Positions 26,930 through 35,399 of a stretch of 64,000 bases of DNA are shown here, in pieces. Location of the stretch: contig NZ_CP022121.1 of NCBI RefSeq assembly GCF_002224645.1, positions 744,001-808,000 on the forward strand, in the 5' to 3' direction. The notes beneath the pieces are model-generated. The model was not told the DNA's origin and searched no databases. It was given only the letters and a program-made list of their open reading frames with translations. Origin of the DNA: Dehalobacterium formicoaceticum. GTDB lineage: Bacteria; Bacillota; Dehalobacteriia; Dehalobacteriales; Dehalobacteriaceae. The translations under genes were made by a program, and so were the position numbers. The stretch's first letter is position 1; each line of letters opens with the position of its first letter.

Positions 26930-27137
26930 AATTCCCTCTCCTCACTTATTAAGTCTATTTTTGCTTTTTCGCTCTCTTTAATACCAAATTCTACTTTCGA
27001 GGGCTCAACTCCTGCCATTAACAAATTTTTTCATTAAAAATATCTCCTTCATCTGTGATATCAGGAAGAGGTTTTTTCCATTTCCCAGAGAAATACTGAC
27101 CTAAGTAAAAATTACAAATGAAAAAGGAGGGCTCTTA

Positions 27138-27776
27138 ATGAGCATTCAACAATGGCATCGGGACACATTGGGGCAACAAGTTACCAAGGCTTTAATTAAA
27201 AACGAATTTGATGCAGTATACGTTGCCACCCGGGACGAGGCCGTAAAGGAAGTGCTAAAATATATTACCCCGGAAAGCACAGTTGGTGTGGGTGGGTCAG
27301 TAACGATCTCAGATCTGGAGATCCCTCAAAAAGCTGCAGCTATGGGGGCTCAAGTGCTGAATCATAATGTGCCTGGTTTATCTGATGAAGAAAAGATGAA
27401 GATCCGCAGAGGACAGCTTTTAAGTGATGTATTTTTATGCAGCAGTAATGCGATAACCCTGGATGGCCGCTTGGTGAATCTGGATGGAGCAGGAAATCGG
27501 GTGGCAGCGATGACTTTTGGACCGAAAAAGATTGTTATTGTGGCTGGAATCAACAAAATTTGTGTTAATGAAAAGGCCGCTTATGAAAGGATTGAAATGA
27601 TTGCCGCGCCGATGAACAATAAAAGGTTGAATATGGCAAATCCTTGCAAAGAGCAGGGGATCTGCAGTGATTGCCAGACCAAAAGCAGAGCCTGCCGCAT
27701 TTATTCTGTTCTCAGGAAGAAGCCCTTGCTTAGTGATATTACAGTAATTCTGGTAGGTGAAGATTTAGGTTATTAA
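27138..27776 (+). CDS. LUD-domain protein (lactate utilisation LutC-like)
   Basis: A 212-residue protein of the LUD (DUF162) family. VGVGGSVTISDLE and NAITLDGRLVNLDGAGNRVAA are diagnostic, and a cysteine-rich C-terminal segment (NPCKEQGICSDC, then SRACRI) resembles that of stand-alone LUD proteins. In LutABC the LUD subunit helps oxidise lactate, but no lutA or lutB lies nearby, so its substrate is open. AAAGGAGGG precedes the ATG. It ends in a bidirectional terminator facing the convergent signal peptidase gene. Confidence 0.85.
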   Translation: MSIQQWHRDTLGQQVTKALIKNEFDAVYVATRDEAVKEVLKYITPESTVGVGGSVTISDLEIPQKAAAMGAQVLNHNVPGLSDEEKMKIRRGQLLSDVFLCSSNAITLDGRLVNLDGAGNRVAAMTFGPKKIVIVAGINKICVNEKAAYERIEMIAAPMNNKRLNMANPCKEQGICSDCQTKSRACRIYSVLRKKPLLSDITVILVGEDLGY

Positions 27777-27803
27777 AAAAACGCCTTAGAGGCGTTTTTT
27801 TTG
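27774..27803. terminator. Bidirectional terminator after the LUD gene
   Basis: AAAACGCCT and AGGCGTTTT with loop TAG, followed by eight T residues on the plus strand and preceded by seven A residues. Confidence 0.88.
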
Positions 27804-27828
27804 TGCAGCTTTAACTGAACGAGCTCAC
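27803..27828. repeat. Dispersed hairpin-end motif, second full copy
   Basis: A 26-base sequence (G-T-G-CAGCTTTAACTGAAC-GAGCTCAC) closely matching the last hairpin and tail at 10596-10621. The TGA stop of the signal peptidase gene (minus strand, 27825-27827) falls inside its GAGCTCAC end, just as for the aminopeptidase gene at 10618. Confidence 0.5.
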
Positions 27829-28349
27829 TCTACTTTTCCCAGATTGTCAAATGGCCAAATGCGGAACACGGCCTTTCCTTCAATATCGTCCACAGGAATA
27901 AAAGAAACATCGGAACTGCGGCTGTCATGACTGTTCCCTCTGTTATCTCCCATAACAAAAACCGTTCCCGGCGGCACCACAGTATCAATTTCTCCGTCCG
28001 TGAAAGATCCGTTGATATAAGATTCTTTTTGCTCCTTGCCGTTCACATAAACCTTGCCGTTTTCAATGCGCAGTTTATCTCCGCCTAAGGCGATGGCTCT
28101 TTTTACATAAAAAGTACCCGGCCTGTCCGGTGCATTTAAAATAACGATATCACCCCGATTGGGCATACCTAAGGTGTAGCCAATACGATTGGTAAATAAA
28201 CGGTCATGGTCATGGAGGGTAGGATACATGGATTGGCCGTAAACTTCCGTGATTTGAAACAAATAGGTACGGATGATTAAGGCTATGAGCACCGCTAATA
28301 ATAAACTTTTCCCATACTCCCAGATGGTACTGCTTAGAGATTTTTTCAA
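27825..28349 (-). CDS. lepB: Signal peptidase I
   Basis: A 174-residue membrane serine protease that removes signal peptides from exported proteins. One N-terminal membrane helix (residues about 15-33) is followed by the catalytic serine S40 in YGQSMYPTL and the catalytic lysine K83 in FYVKRAIALGGD. Conserved GDNRGNSHDSR closes the active domain. It is the short Gram-positive SipS type. The start is TTG, with AAGGGGTG eight bases upstream. Many exported proteins in this window would be its substrates. Confidence 0.93.
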   Translation of the reverse strand: MKKSLSSTIWEYGKSLLLAVLIALIIRTYLFQITEVYGQSMYPTLHDHDRLFTNRIGYTLGMPNRGDIVILNAPDRPGTFYVKRAIALGGDKLRIENGKVYVNGKEQKESYINGSFTDGEIDTVVPPGTVFVMGDNRGNSHDSRSSDVSFIPVDDIEGKAVFRIWPFDNLGKVE

Positions 28350-28458
28350 ATTATTTCACCCCTTAATTTTTATTATACCATAACTTGCAAGAATCATAAA
28401 TTTTTTTTCGCGTATAGGGAAAAAAACATGACAAATAATAAAAGTCAGGAGGTGTGTC

Positions 28459-29274
28459 ATGAAAAAAATCTTTTGGGTCATTATAGGGATAGGGGTGATT
28501 TTCCACCCTTTAATGGCGGGGGCGGAGCCAAAGGTGCGTGCAGAAACAGCAGTTTTGATAGATGGTCATACCGGAGAAATCTTATGGGAGAAGGATGCTC
28601 ATAAACTTAGACACCCGGCTAGTACAATCAAAATGCTCACTTGTTTAATCGCTTTGGAGCAAGGCAATCTAAGTGATTTGGTTGAAGTAGGAGAAAAAGC
28701 TCATCAAACATATGTGGGACAGACCATTGAGCTTATCAAAGGAGACTGGATTTCTCTGGATCATTTAGTGGAATCCGCTCTTTTATGGTCGGCCAATGAT
28801 GCAGCTGTGGCCATCGCAGAGCATTTGGCCGGAGATCCCCAGCTATTCTCTGTGCTTATGTATCACAAAGCATGGGCTCTTGGGGCTTACAATTCCAGTT
28901 TTCGCAATCCTAACGGTTATTCCGTACCCGGTCAATATTCTACGGCCTATGATTTGGCGTTGATTGCTCGTACGGCCATGGGCAACCCTTTTTTTGCTGA
29001 GACGGTACAGAAGCGTGAGGTGGACATTGTTTGGCAGGATCATACAAAAAAAGAAACTAAAAAGAAAACATTGCGTAATGTTAATAAAATTTTAGATTAT
29101 TACCCTTTAGCCAATGGGATTAAAACCGGTACCACCAATGCGGCGGGGGGATGTTTGGTTGCTTCCGCAGTTAAAGGAGATCGATGGTTAATTGCTACCG
29201 TACTGGGAAGTTCAAGACGGTATGCGGATGCCACCGCGCTCTTTGAATATGGCTTTGAAAATTTCCCTCAGTAA
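28459..29274 (+). CDS. D-alanyl-D-alanine carboxypeptidase (DacF/PBP5-like, short)
   Basis: A 271-residue exported penicillin-binding protein that trims the terminal D-Ala of peptidoglycan stems. A signal peptide (residues 1-22) is followed by the three active-site motifs: STIK (S55-K58), SAN (111-113) and KTG in GIKTGTTNAAGG. The C-terminal beta domain and membrane anchor seen in PBP5 are absent, so the protein ends with the catalytic domain. AGGAGG precedes the ATG. It is transcribed divergently from the signal peptidase gene. Confidence 0.9.
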   Translation: MKKIFWVIIGIGVIFHPLMAGAEPKVRAETAVLIDGHTGEILWEKDAHKLRHPASTIKMLTCLIALEQGNLSDLVEVGEKAHQTYVGQTIELIKGDWISLDHLVESALLWSANDAAVAIAEHLAGDPQLFSVLMYHKAWALGAYNSSFRNPNGYSVPGQYSTAYDLALIARTAMGNPFFAETVQKREVDIVWQDHTKKETKKKTLRNVNKILDYYPLANGIKTGTTNAAGGCLVASAVKGDRWLIATVLGSSRRYADATALFEYGFENFPQ

Positions 29275-29335
29275 GGACACAGAGGAGGGGAAATCAGGTA
29301 TAATAAATGGGAAAACAGATCAAGGAGATCCCGAT

Positions 29336-29773
29336 ATGAAAGAAGTGACGATTTATACCGACGGAGCCTGTTCTAAAAATCCGGGACCGGGAGGATGGGG
29401 TGCTGTTCTAATTTACGGAGGGCACCAAAAAGAAATCTCCGGTTTTACTCCTCTGACTACCAATCAGCGTATGGAATTAACGGCAGCCATTGAAGCCTGT
29501 AAATCCTTAAAGGAGCCCTGCCGGGTAAAGCTTCATAGTGACAGTGCTTATTTAATCAATGCTTTTAATCAACACTGGCTGGAGAATTGGCAACGAAACG
29601 GTTGGAAAAATTCCAAAAAAGAGCCGGTGGAAAATCAAGATTTATGGAAAGAACTTTTGACGCTGGCTGAAAAGCATCAAATCACTTGGATTAAGGTGAA
29701 AGGACATGCTGATAATATTTATAATAATCGGTGTGATGAATTAGCACGCTTGGAAATTACCCGAAATCGTTAG
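29336..29773 (+). CDS. rnhA: Ribonuclease HI
   Basis: A 145-residue nuclease that cuts RNA in RNA-DNA hybrids. The four acidic active-site residues can be seen: D9 in YTDGACSKNPG, E47 in QRMELTAAIEA, D69 in LHSDSAY and D134 in CDELARLE. The frame is open from 29192, overlapping the previous gene, but AAGGAG at 29322-29327 sets the start at ATG 29336, which also matches homologues. The stop is TAG, seven bases before a 90-base palindrome. Confidence 0.94.
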   Translation: MKEVTIYTDGACSKNPGPGGWGAVLIYGGHQKEISGFTPLTTNQRMELTAAIEACKSLKEPCRVKLHSDSAYLINAFNQHWLENWQRNGWKNSKKEPVENQDLWKELLTLAEKHQITWIKVKGHADNIYNNRCDELARLEITRNR

Positions 29774-29779
29774 AAATGT

Positions 29780-29868
29780 GGTAAACAGGGGGTCTAAACA
29801 GGGGACGGTTCTTTGTTTGAACATATGTTCAAACAAAGAACCGTCCCCTGTTTACCTCCCTGTTTACC
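29780..29868. repeat. 90-base palindromic repeat, copy 1
   Basis: A two-level inverted repeat. The inner arms are 30 bases each, perfectly paired and centred on CATATG (29795-29854, containing CAGGGGACGGTTCTTTG). The outer arms are GGTAAACAGGG and CCCTGTTTACC. The GGGGACGGTTCTTTG/CAAAGAACCGTCCCC core is, from memory, a dispersed REP-like sequence in several clostridial genomes. A near-identical copy lies at 30911-31000, so the pair brackets the LysR gene. Confidence 0.85.
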
Positions 29869-30022
29869 TGTTGTTGGTCATAAAGAAATTTTATTCCGAT
29901 AATAATTATTTTTTATTCCAGGCAGGAATGGATCATTAATGCGCGAATAATATATATGATTTTCCATGAAGAAAAGTCTGTTAAAACCTAAAAAAACACT
30001 ATGAAAGTACGGGAGAAGTAAA

Positions 30023-30916
30023 ATGTCAAGTATCAGGCAGATAAAGGCTTTTATTGCTGTAGCTGATTTAAAAAGCTTTACCCAGGCGGCAGAAGCAATG
30101 TTTATGACTCAGCCGGCCATAAGCGCTCAGATTAAATCATTAGAGGAACATCTGGGGGTTCCATTAATTGTCCGTAATGATAAGCGAGTGCGGCTGACGG
30201 ATGCCGGTCAAATTTTTTACCGGGAAGCCAGGGAATTGTTGACTGTATATGAACGGGCACTAGAAAGCATGAATGAATTAAAATCATTGAAAAAAGGCAA
30301 CTTGGCTCTGGGAGCCAGTACGATTCCAGGTGAATACATCATGCCAAATTTTATTGGGGGATTTCGGAAGCTTTATCCGGGGATAAATATTTCTTTAACT
30401 ATCACCGATACCGGTCAAGTGGTGGATCTTCTATATGATCGAAAAATTGATTTGGGTGTAGTAGGAGCCAAGGTGGAAACAAATCATGCGGAGTATTTTC
30501 CTATCCTCCAGGATGAGCTGGTGCTGATCGCAGGGACGGAGTATCCGATTCAGGAGGAGCTATCCAGTCAGGATCTGTCTTCCCTGGATTGGGTTTCCCG
30601 GGAGGCGGGATCCGGCACCCGTAATGTGATAAAGGATTGTTTATCAATAAAGGGGATTAAGGAATCGGATTTAAAAATTGTCATGGAATTGGGTAGTACC
30701 CAAGCGGTGATCACCGGTGTGATTAATAATTTAGGGGTAGGCTTTGTATCTCATTGGGCAGCGGATGTATTTATTAAAGCCGGCGTGGTAAAACAAGTGA
30801 TGCTACCAGATCTTGATTTAAAGCGTAATATCTACGCCGTAATCTCCAAAAATACTGCTGCCACCAGGGCACGGGACGTTTTCTTAGATTATTTGCTGCA
30901 TCAAAATAAAGGATAA
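30023..30916 (+). CDS. LysR-family regulator, selenium-metabolism type
   Basis: A 297-residue transcription regulator. Residues 1-60 form the winged helix-turn-helix (FTQAAEAMFMTQPAISAQIK), followed by a periplasmic-binding-protein-like effector domain beginning LALGASTIPGEYIMPNFIGG. The GASTIPGEY wording is typical of the LysR group annotated as selenium metabolism-associated, close to CysL/CysB. This fits the selD and yedF-like genes at the other end of the window but does not prove control. The stop codon TAA is part of the palindrome copy 2. GGGAGAAG precedes the ATG. Confidence 0.85.
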   Translation: MSSIRQIKAFIAVADLKSFTQAAEAMFMTQPAISAQIKSLEEHLGVPLIVRNDKRVRLTDAGQIFYREARELLTVYERALESMNELKSLKKGNLALGASTIPGEYIMPNFIGGFRKLYPGINISLTITDTGQVVDLLYDRKIDLGVVGAKVETNHAEYFPILQDELVLIAGTEYPIQEELSSQDLSSLDWVSREAGSGTRNVIKDCLSIKGIKESDLKIVMELGSTQAVITGVINNLGVGFVSHWAADVFIKAGVVKQVMLPDLDLKRNIYAVISKNTAATRARDVFLDYLLHQNKG

Positions 30917-31000
30917 ACAGGGGGTAAAACAGGGGACGGTTCTTCGTTTTGAACATATGTTCAAAACAAAGAACCGTCCCCTGTTTTACCCTGTTTATCC
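30911..31000. repeat. 90-base palindromic repeat, copy 2
   Basis: The inner arms are 32 bases with one mismatch, centred on CATATG (30925-30988). The outer arms are GGATAAACAGGG and CCCTGTTTATCC. Copy 1 and copy 2 differ most in the outer arms, and the differences are matched on both sides (GGTAAAC with GTTTACC; GGATAAAC with GTTTATCC). It lies exactly between the convergent LysR and ychF genes and contributes the LysR stop. Confidence 0.85.
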
Positions 31001-32095
31001 TTAAACGTTAAAACGGAAATTAATAATATCTCCGTCCTGTACCAGGTATTCTTTTCCTTCCAAGCGGAAAAGGCCTTTTTCTCTGGCCTTAGCCATCGAT
31101 CCTGCCTCATGTAAATCCTGATAAGCGACAATTTCCGCTCTGATAAAGCCTCTTTCAATGTCGGAATGAATTTTTCCTGCCGCTTTTTTGGCAGGGAGAT
31201 TTTTGGGGATGGTCCAGGCACGTACCTCATCTTCCCCGGCAGTAAGAAAAGAGATTAAGCCTAAAAGGTCATAGATTGCCCGAGCCAGGCGGTCAATGCC
31301 CGGCTCCCTGATGCCCAGGTCCTCCATGAAAACAGCCTTATCTTCTGCCTCCAGTTGACTGATCTCCGCCTCAACCTGAGCGCAGATCTCTAAAACCATC
31401 ATCTGATGTTCCTTTCCGTAATCATGGACTACTTCTTTTTGGGGATAGGAAGCGGCGGTAAATTGTTTCTCATCCAGGTTCACCACAATCAACATGGGCT
31501 TGTCTGTTAAAAAGGTGATATGTTTAATAGCTTCCCTTTCTTCCTCAGAAAAGGAAAGAGTGCTCACAGGCTGTTCATTTTCCAAGGCTTCCTGGATTTT
31601 TAATAACAGATCCTCTTCTAAGGGATGCTCCATTTTTTTCTTTTTAGTGCTGTTAATACGTTCCAGACGAGTTTCCACCAATTGCAGGTCCGCAAAAAGT
31701 AATTCCATATTGACGGTCTCCAGATCCCGAATGATGTCCAAAGAATCGTCCACATGAAGCACCTGATCATTTTTGAAAGCGCGTACAATATGAACCAAAG
31801 CATCCGCATCCCGCACCGCTGATAAAAACTCATTGCCTGTTCCCTGGCCTTGACTGGAGCCGCGCACCAAACCGGGGACATCAATGACTTCAATTTGAGC
31901 GTAGGTGGTTTTTTTGGGATGAAACATTTGGGTTAAGAAATCAATCCGCTCATCGGGAACCGATGCTGTGCTGATATTTGTTGCCGTTTTTCCAGAATAA
32001 AATGCGCTGGTTTCAATGTTTGCGTTGGTCAATAAATTAAAAAAAGTGGTCTTTCCCACTGTGGGAAGTCCAACGATACCGCAAGAAAGAGCCAT
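31001..32095 (-). CDS. ychF: YchF/OLA1-family nucleotide-binding protein
   Basis: A 364-residue Obg-related P-loop protein that hydrolyses ATP rather than GTP and associates with ribosomes. Walker A is GLPTVGKTTFFN at the N-terminus, with the switch II region DVPGLVRGSSQGQGTG, and the C-terminal TGS-like domain ends EYLVQDGDIINFRFNV. Length equals the family norm. GGAGGTG precedes the ATG. It is universal in bacteria and used as a stress-response modulator. Confidence 0.95.
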   Translation of the reverse strand: MALSCGIVGLPTVGKTTFFNLLTNANIETSAFYSGKTATNISTASVPDERIDFLTQMFHPKKTTYAQIEVIDVPGLVRGSSQGQGTGNEFLSAVRDADALVHIVRAFKNDQVLHVDDSLDIIRDLETVNMELLFADLQLVETRLERINSTKKKKMEHPLEEDLLLKIQEALENEQPVSTLSFSEEEREAIKHITFLTDKPMLIVVNLDEKQFTAASYPQKEVVHDYGKEHQMMVLEICAQVEAEISQLEAEDKAVFMEDLGIREPGIDRLARAIYDLLGLISFLTAGEDEVRAWTIPKNLPAKKAAGKIHSDIERGFIRAEIVAYQDLHEAGSMAKAREKGLFRLEGKEYLVQDGDIINFRFNV

Positions 32096-32170
32096 AAAAA
32101 CACCTCCAATGGGATTATTATACTTGATAGCCTCATCAGGGACAAGTGATCAGAAAGATAAAAATTTAGG

Positions 32171-32199
32171 TTGACAAAACAAATAGATTGGCTTATACT
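32171..32199 (+). promoter_or_regulatory. Sigma-A promoter of the cobalamin-controlled transporter
   Basis: TTGACA (32171-32176) and TATACT (32194-32199) with a spacer of exactly 17 bases, about 25 bases before the riboswitch begins. This is the best promoter match in the window. Confidence 0.8.
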
Positions 32200-32221
32200 G
32201 GGCTCAATTGAAAACCAGATA

Positions 32222-32376
32222 TTTTTTAGGTGCCCGAAAGGGATAATAGGGAACCAGGTTATAAATCCTGGACGGTCCCGCCACTGTAATTAGACGTTAA
32301 AATATGTGCATTTGCCACTGGGTTCACTGGGAAGGCGTACATATTAGTCTATAAGTCAGGAGACCTGCCTGAAAAA
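32222..32376 (+). ncRNA. Cobalamin riboswitch 1
   Basis: The conserved blocks of the adenosylcobalamin aptamer are in order: AGGTGCC, AAAGGGATAATAGGGAA, the CCAGG-TATAAAT-CCTGG stem, CGGTCCCGCCACTGTAA, a second GCCACTG, GGGAAGGC and finally AGTCAGGAGACCTGCC (the B12 box). It is followed by an intrinsic terminator at 32396-32436, ahead of an ECF transporter, so binding of a corrinoid is expected to shut the transporter off. Confidence 0.95.
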
Positions 32377-32395
32377 TTTTCGAGATGAACAATGG

Positions 32396-32436
32396 TAAAG
32401 TTCTAGCTTATTACAAGCTGGAACTTTTTTTATTTT
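32396..32436 (+). terminator. Expression-platform terminator of riboswitch 1
   Basis: AAAGTTCTAGCTT and AAGCTGGAACTTT pair over 13 positions (one G-T) with loop ATTAC, followed by TTTTTTTATTTT. It stands 41 bases before the ATPase start and is the likely off switch. Confidence 0.88.
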
Positions 32437-32476
32437 CTAATATTTTTTCCATTATGCATATATAGGAGCTGTCGCC

Positions 32477-34021
32477 ATGGAAACCATCGCTCAGATCAAA
32501 ATTGAAAAGCTTTTCTTCCCCCAAACAGCCAATACTGCCCTGAAGAACATTGATTTTAAGATTAATAAAGGGGATTTTATTGTCATTACCGGTGGTGTGG
32601 CATCAGGAAAATCCGTTCTTCTCCACACGATCACAGGGGCAATTCCCCATTACCATCAAGGGGAGCTGGAGGGAAAAGTGACCCTGATGGGTCAGGATAT
32701 TAAAGACGTAAGTCTTAATCAAATGTCCCGGTATGTGGGGTATATGATGCAGGAACCTCAGAATCAACTGATTAGTTTGGATGTTTACGATGATGTTTCT
32801 TTTGGACTGGGCAACATGGAATTACCGATGGAACAAATCGATGAGATTGTGAAAGATACCTTGGAATTTGTGGGGCTTCGAGGCTTTGAAAACAGACAGA
32901 CCGCGTCTCTTTCAGGAGGGCAGGCTCAACGGGTAGTTTTGGCAGGTGTTTTGGCCCTCCGTGCCCCGATGCTGATTCTTGATCAGCCTACGGCCGAATT
33001 GGATCCCCGCGGCCGCTATGAGCTTTATCAAAGATTGGGACACTTAAATAAAACCCGAGATCTGACCATTGTTTTGGTGATGGATCGCATCGAAGAAGTT
33101 ATTACCTATGCCAACAGAGTTTTCTATATGGAAGAAGGGGAAATCGTCAGGGAATATTTCCCTGAGGAATATTTGAAAGAACGAAATGAGGAACTAAAAA
33201 AACGATTTCAAAATAAGAGCGTTGTGCGGGGCAAAAATCATCAACACCGTCAGGAAAAGGAGGTTGTTGTCAATATCAAAAATGCATCTTACCGGTATCC
33301 AAACAATTACACAGGCTGTGAGGATGTCAATTTAAAGATTTATCAGGGGGATTTTTTAGCGGTGATCGGTTTAAACGGTTCCGGAAAATCAACATTAGCA
33401 AAAATGATCGTTGGTTTATTACTGCCCACTAAAGGTACCATTGATGTTTTTCATGAATCCTTAATCAAGGAAAATCTAAATAAGATCCGTTCCCGGATCG
33501 GATTTTTATTTCAAAACCCTGACTATCAGATTTTTGCCAGTTCCTTGCGGGAAGAGGTTGGGTTTTCCTTGAAACTGAGGGGCGAAAAAAAGGAGGTGAT
33601 GGACAGAAAAATTGATGAGAGTCTAGAATTCGTGGGTCTTTTAAAATATAAGGATTTGCATCCTCAACGTTTAAGCCGCGGTCAGCGTCAGCTCTTAGCC
33701 TTGGCATCTGTTCTGGTCAGCGATCCGGAACTGATTATCGCTGATGAACCGACCTCGGGTCTTGACGAAAATCAAGGATATATGATTATGGATAAACTAG
33801 CTGATTTATCGAGGCTGGGAAAGACAGTCCTGCTCATTACCCATGATTTGACCATGGCCCAAAACTACTCCAACCGCATCGTGGCCATGTATAACCATCG
33901 GCTTCAACTGGATATCTCAACGAGTAAACTGAAGGAACATCTTAAACCTTTAATCGACATTGATTTGGATTTTGGAAATATTATTTCATTTAACAACCGG
34001 GACGAAGAGCGAGGAGGTTAA
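32477..34021 (+). CDS. ECF transporter ATPase, two fused ABC domains
   Basis: A 514-residue cytosolic subunit equivalent to EcfA and EcfA' in one chain. Domain 1 (residues 1-235): Walker A GGVASGKS, signature LSGGQAQRV, Walker B LILDQPTAELD, where the catalytic Glu is Gln (Q170). Domain 2 (about 260-490): Walker A GLNGSGKST, signature LSRGQRQL, Walker B LIIADEPTSGLD with the normal Glu. So one of the two ATP sites appears impaired. It leads a three-gene unit (ATPase, T, S) downstream of a cobalamin riboswitch, so the cargo is probably a corrinoid, its precursor or lower-ligand base. Confidence 0.92.
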   Translation: METIAQIKIEKLFFPQTANTALKNIDFKINKGDFIVITGGVASGKSVLLHTITGAIPHYHQGELEGKVTLMGQDIKDVSLNQMSRYVGYMMQEPQNQLISLDVYDDVSFGLGNMELPMEQIDEIVKDTLEFVGLRGFENRQTASLSGGQAQRVVLAGVLALRAPMLILDQPTAELDPRGRYELYQRLGHLNKTRDLTIVLVMDRIEEVITYANRVFYMEEGEIVREYFPEEYLKERNEELKKRFQNKSVVRGKNHQHRQEKEVVVNIKNASYRYPNNYTGCEDVNLKIYQGDFLAVIGLNGSGKSTLAKMIVGLLLPTKGTIDVFHESLIKENLNKIRSRIGFLFQNPDYQIFASSLREEVGFSLKLRGEKKEVMDRKIDESLEFVGLLKYKDLHPQRLSRGQRQLLALASVLVSDPELIIADEPTSGLDENQGYMIMDKLADLSRLGKTVLLITHDLTMAQNYSNRIVAMYNHRLQLDISTSKLKEHLKPLIDIDLDFGNIISFNNRDEERGG

Positions 34022-34024
34022 AAA

Positions 34025-34813
34025 ATGGAGATATCGTCTGTTGCTTATGAATCAATGGAAAAAACGAAACAAAAACTGAACGATAAATTGGATCCCCGCA
34101 CAAAGTTAGCCTGGTACGGGCTGATGATTCTTTTCGCTTTAATCTGTGAAACACCCTTTCAACTTATCGTTGTTTTATGTGTGGGCATGACTGTTTCCTT
34201 GATCTTAAAGGGTTCATTGAAACAATATCGGGTGATGATTGCAATCATGTTGCTTTTAGGACTGCAGATGCTGATTCTTCAGCTGCTATTCTGCCGGGAA
34301 GGTATGCTCCTTTATCAATGGGGTATGATTAAGATCTACAGTGAAGCCATCCCCCTCACAGTTCTTGGTATGTTGAGAACAACTGTAATTGTTTTTGCCA
34401 GCATGCAGTTTTTAACTTCTGCTTCACCGACGGAATTCACCTTGATGCTGATGAAGTTTAAAGTCCCTTATCGGTTTGCCATGCTGGTGGGACTGGGTGT
34501 TCGTTTCTTACCTTTGATGAAGGCTGAATATCTGTCGATTATTGAAAGCCAGAGTATCAGAGGTCTAAAAATGGAAAAGGTCTGGGACAAAATCAAGGCA
34601 ATAATTCCCACATTTCTGCCTTTTTTATACCGAGCGGTGAGGCGTTCCACAGAAATCGCCCTGGCCATGGACTTACGGGGTTACGGACAGAGTAAAACCC
34701 GTACATTTGCCTCAAATATTGAGATAAAAACATATGACCGGGTTTTAATCAGCGGCATATTTTTAATCATGATCCTTAGTTCTTTATACAAAATGGCACC
34801 ATTTGCAAGCTAA
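34025..34813 (+). CDS. ECF transporter T component (EcfT)
   Basis: A 262-residue membrane coupling protein with about five helices. The early LDPRTKLAWYGL and the C-terminal coupling-helix region with ALAMDLRGYG are family marks. The latter contains the (A/S)R(G) type motif that contacts the ATPases. It starts three bases after the ATPase stop, with GAGGAGG spanning the junction. It links the S component to the fused ATPase. Confidence 0.9.
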   Translation: MEISSVAYESMEKTKQKLNDKLDPRTKLAWYGLMILFALICETPFQLIVVLCVGMTVSLILKGSLKQYRVMIAIMLLLGLQMLILQLLFCREGMLLYQWGMIKIYSEAIPLTVLGMLRTTVIVFASMQFLTSASPTEFTLMLMKFKVPYRFAMLVGLGVRFLPLMKAEYLSIIESQSIRGLKMEKVWDKIKAIIPTFLPFLYRAVRRSTEIALAMDLRGYGQSKTRTFASNIEIKTYDRVLISGIFLIMILSSLYKMAPFAS

Positions 34814-34840
34814 AATACATCTATGCAGGGAGAGGATCAC

Positions 34841-35371
34841 ATGAAAGAAAGTTTATTTAGAACAGACACCAAAGCTTTAGTGGGCAGTGTCATTGTAGGA
34901 ATTGTATTTTTAATCATGATGCAAGTGACAGGGCGTATCGACGGTATTTTAGATCCTACTTTATTACTGTTTAATGGAACATGTTGGTCATTTTTTACCG
35001 GTCTCATTGTTTTAATGTACAAACAACCTGCCGGGATTATTGCCGGATTATTAGAAGCAATCATCGCCATGGCTACTGCCTACTCACCCTTGGCATTTTT
35101 CTTCCTGTTTGCCAATACCATTGGATCCATTATGTATTCATTGGTTGCCAGGGAGTTATCAATGGAGAAATTAAGCCATCATTATTTGGCAATGATCGCC
35201 TGTAATGTAACCGGTAACTTTTGTGTCATGCTGGGTTTGATTTTCGTTGTTAATTTAGACTGGAAGGTAGCCTTAGTTTCTTCCTCTATTACCACTTTGG
35301 TGGCGACCATTGTGGCAGGATTTCTTACTAAACGCGTTTATGGTGCTTTACAAAAATCGTCTTTGCTCTAA
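34841..35371 (+). CDS. ECF transporter S component, cobalamin-regulated
   Basis: A 176-residue protein of five to six hydrophobic helices that should bind the transported compound. The open frame begins 18 bases earlier, but GGGAGAGG lies inside that stretch, so ATG 34841 is the start. The helices ITEM-like pattern of MptD/CblT-type S components is seen in general layout only; the specific substrate cannot be read from sequence. Position between two cobalamin riboswitches and next to the lower-ligand pathway points to cobalamin, cobinamide, alpha-ribazole or a benzimidazole. Confidence 0.8.
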   Translation: MKESLFRTDTKALVGSVIVGIVFLIMMQVTGRIDGILDPTLLLFNGTCWSFFTGLIVLMYKQPAGIIAGLLEAIIAMATAYSPLAFFFLFANTIGSIMYSLVARELSMEKLSHHYLAMIACNVTGNFCVMLGLIFVVNLDWKVALVSSSITTLVATIVAGFLTKRVYGALQKSSLL

Positions 35372-35399
35372 GGGTTTATAAATAAAAATAATATAAGCT

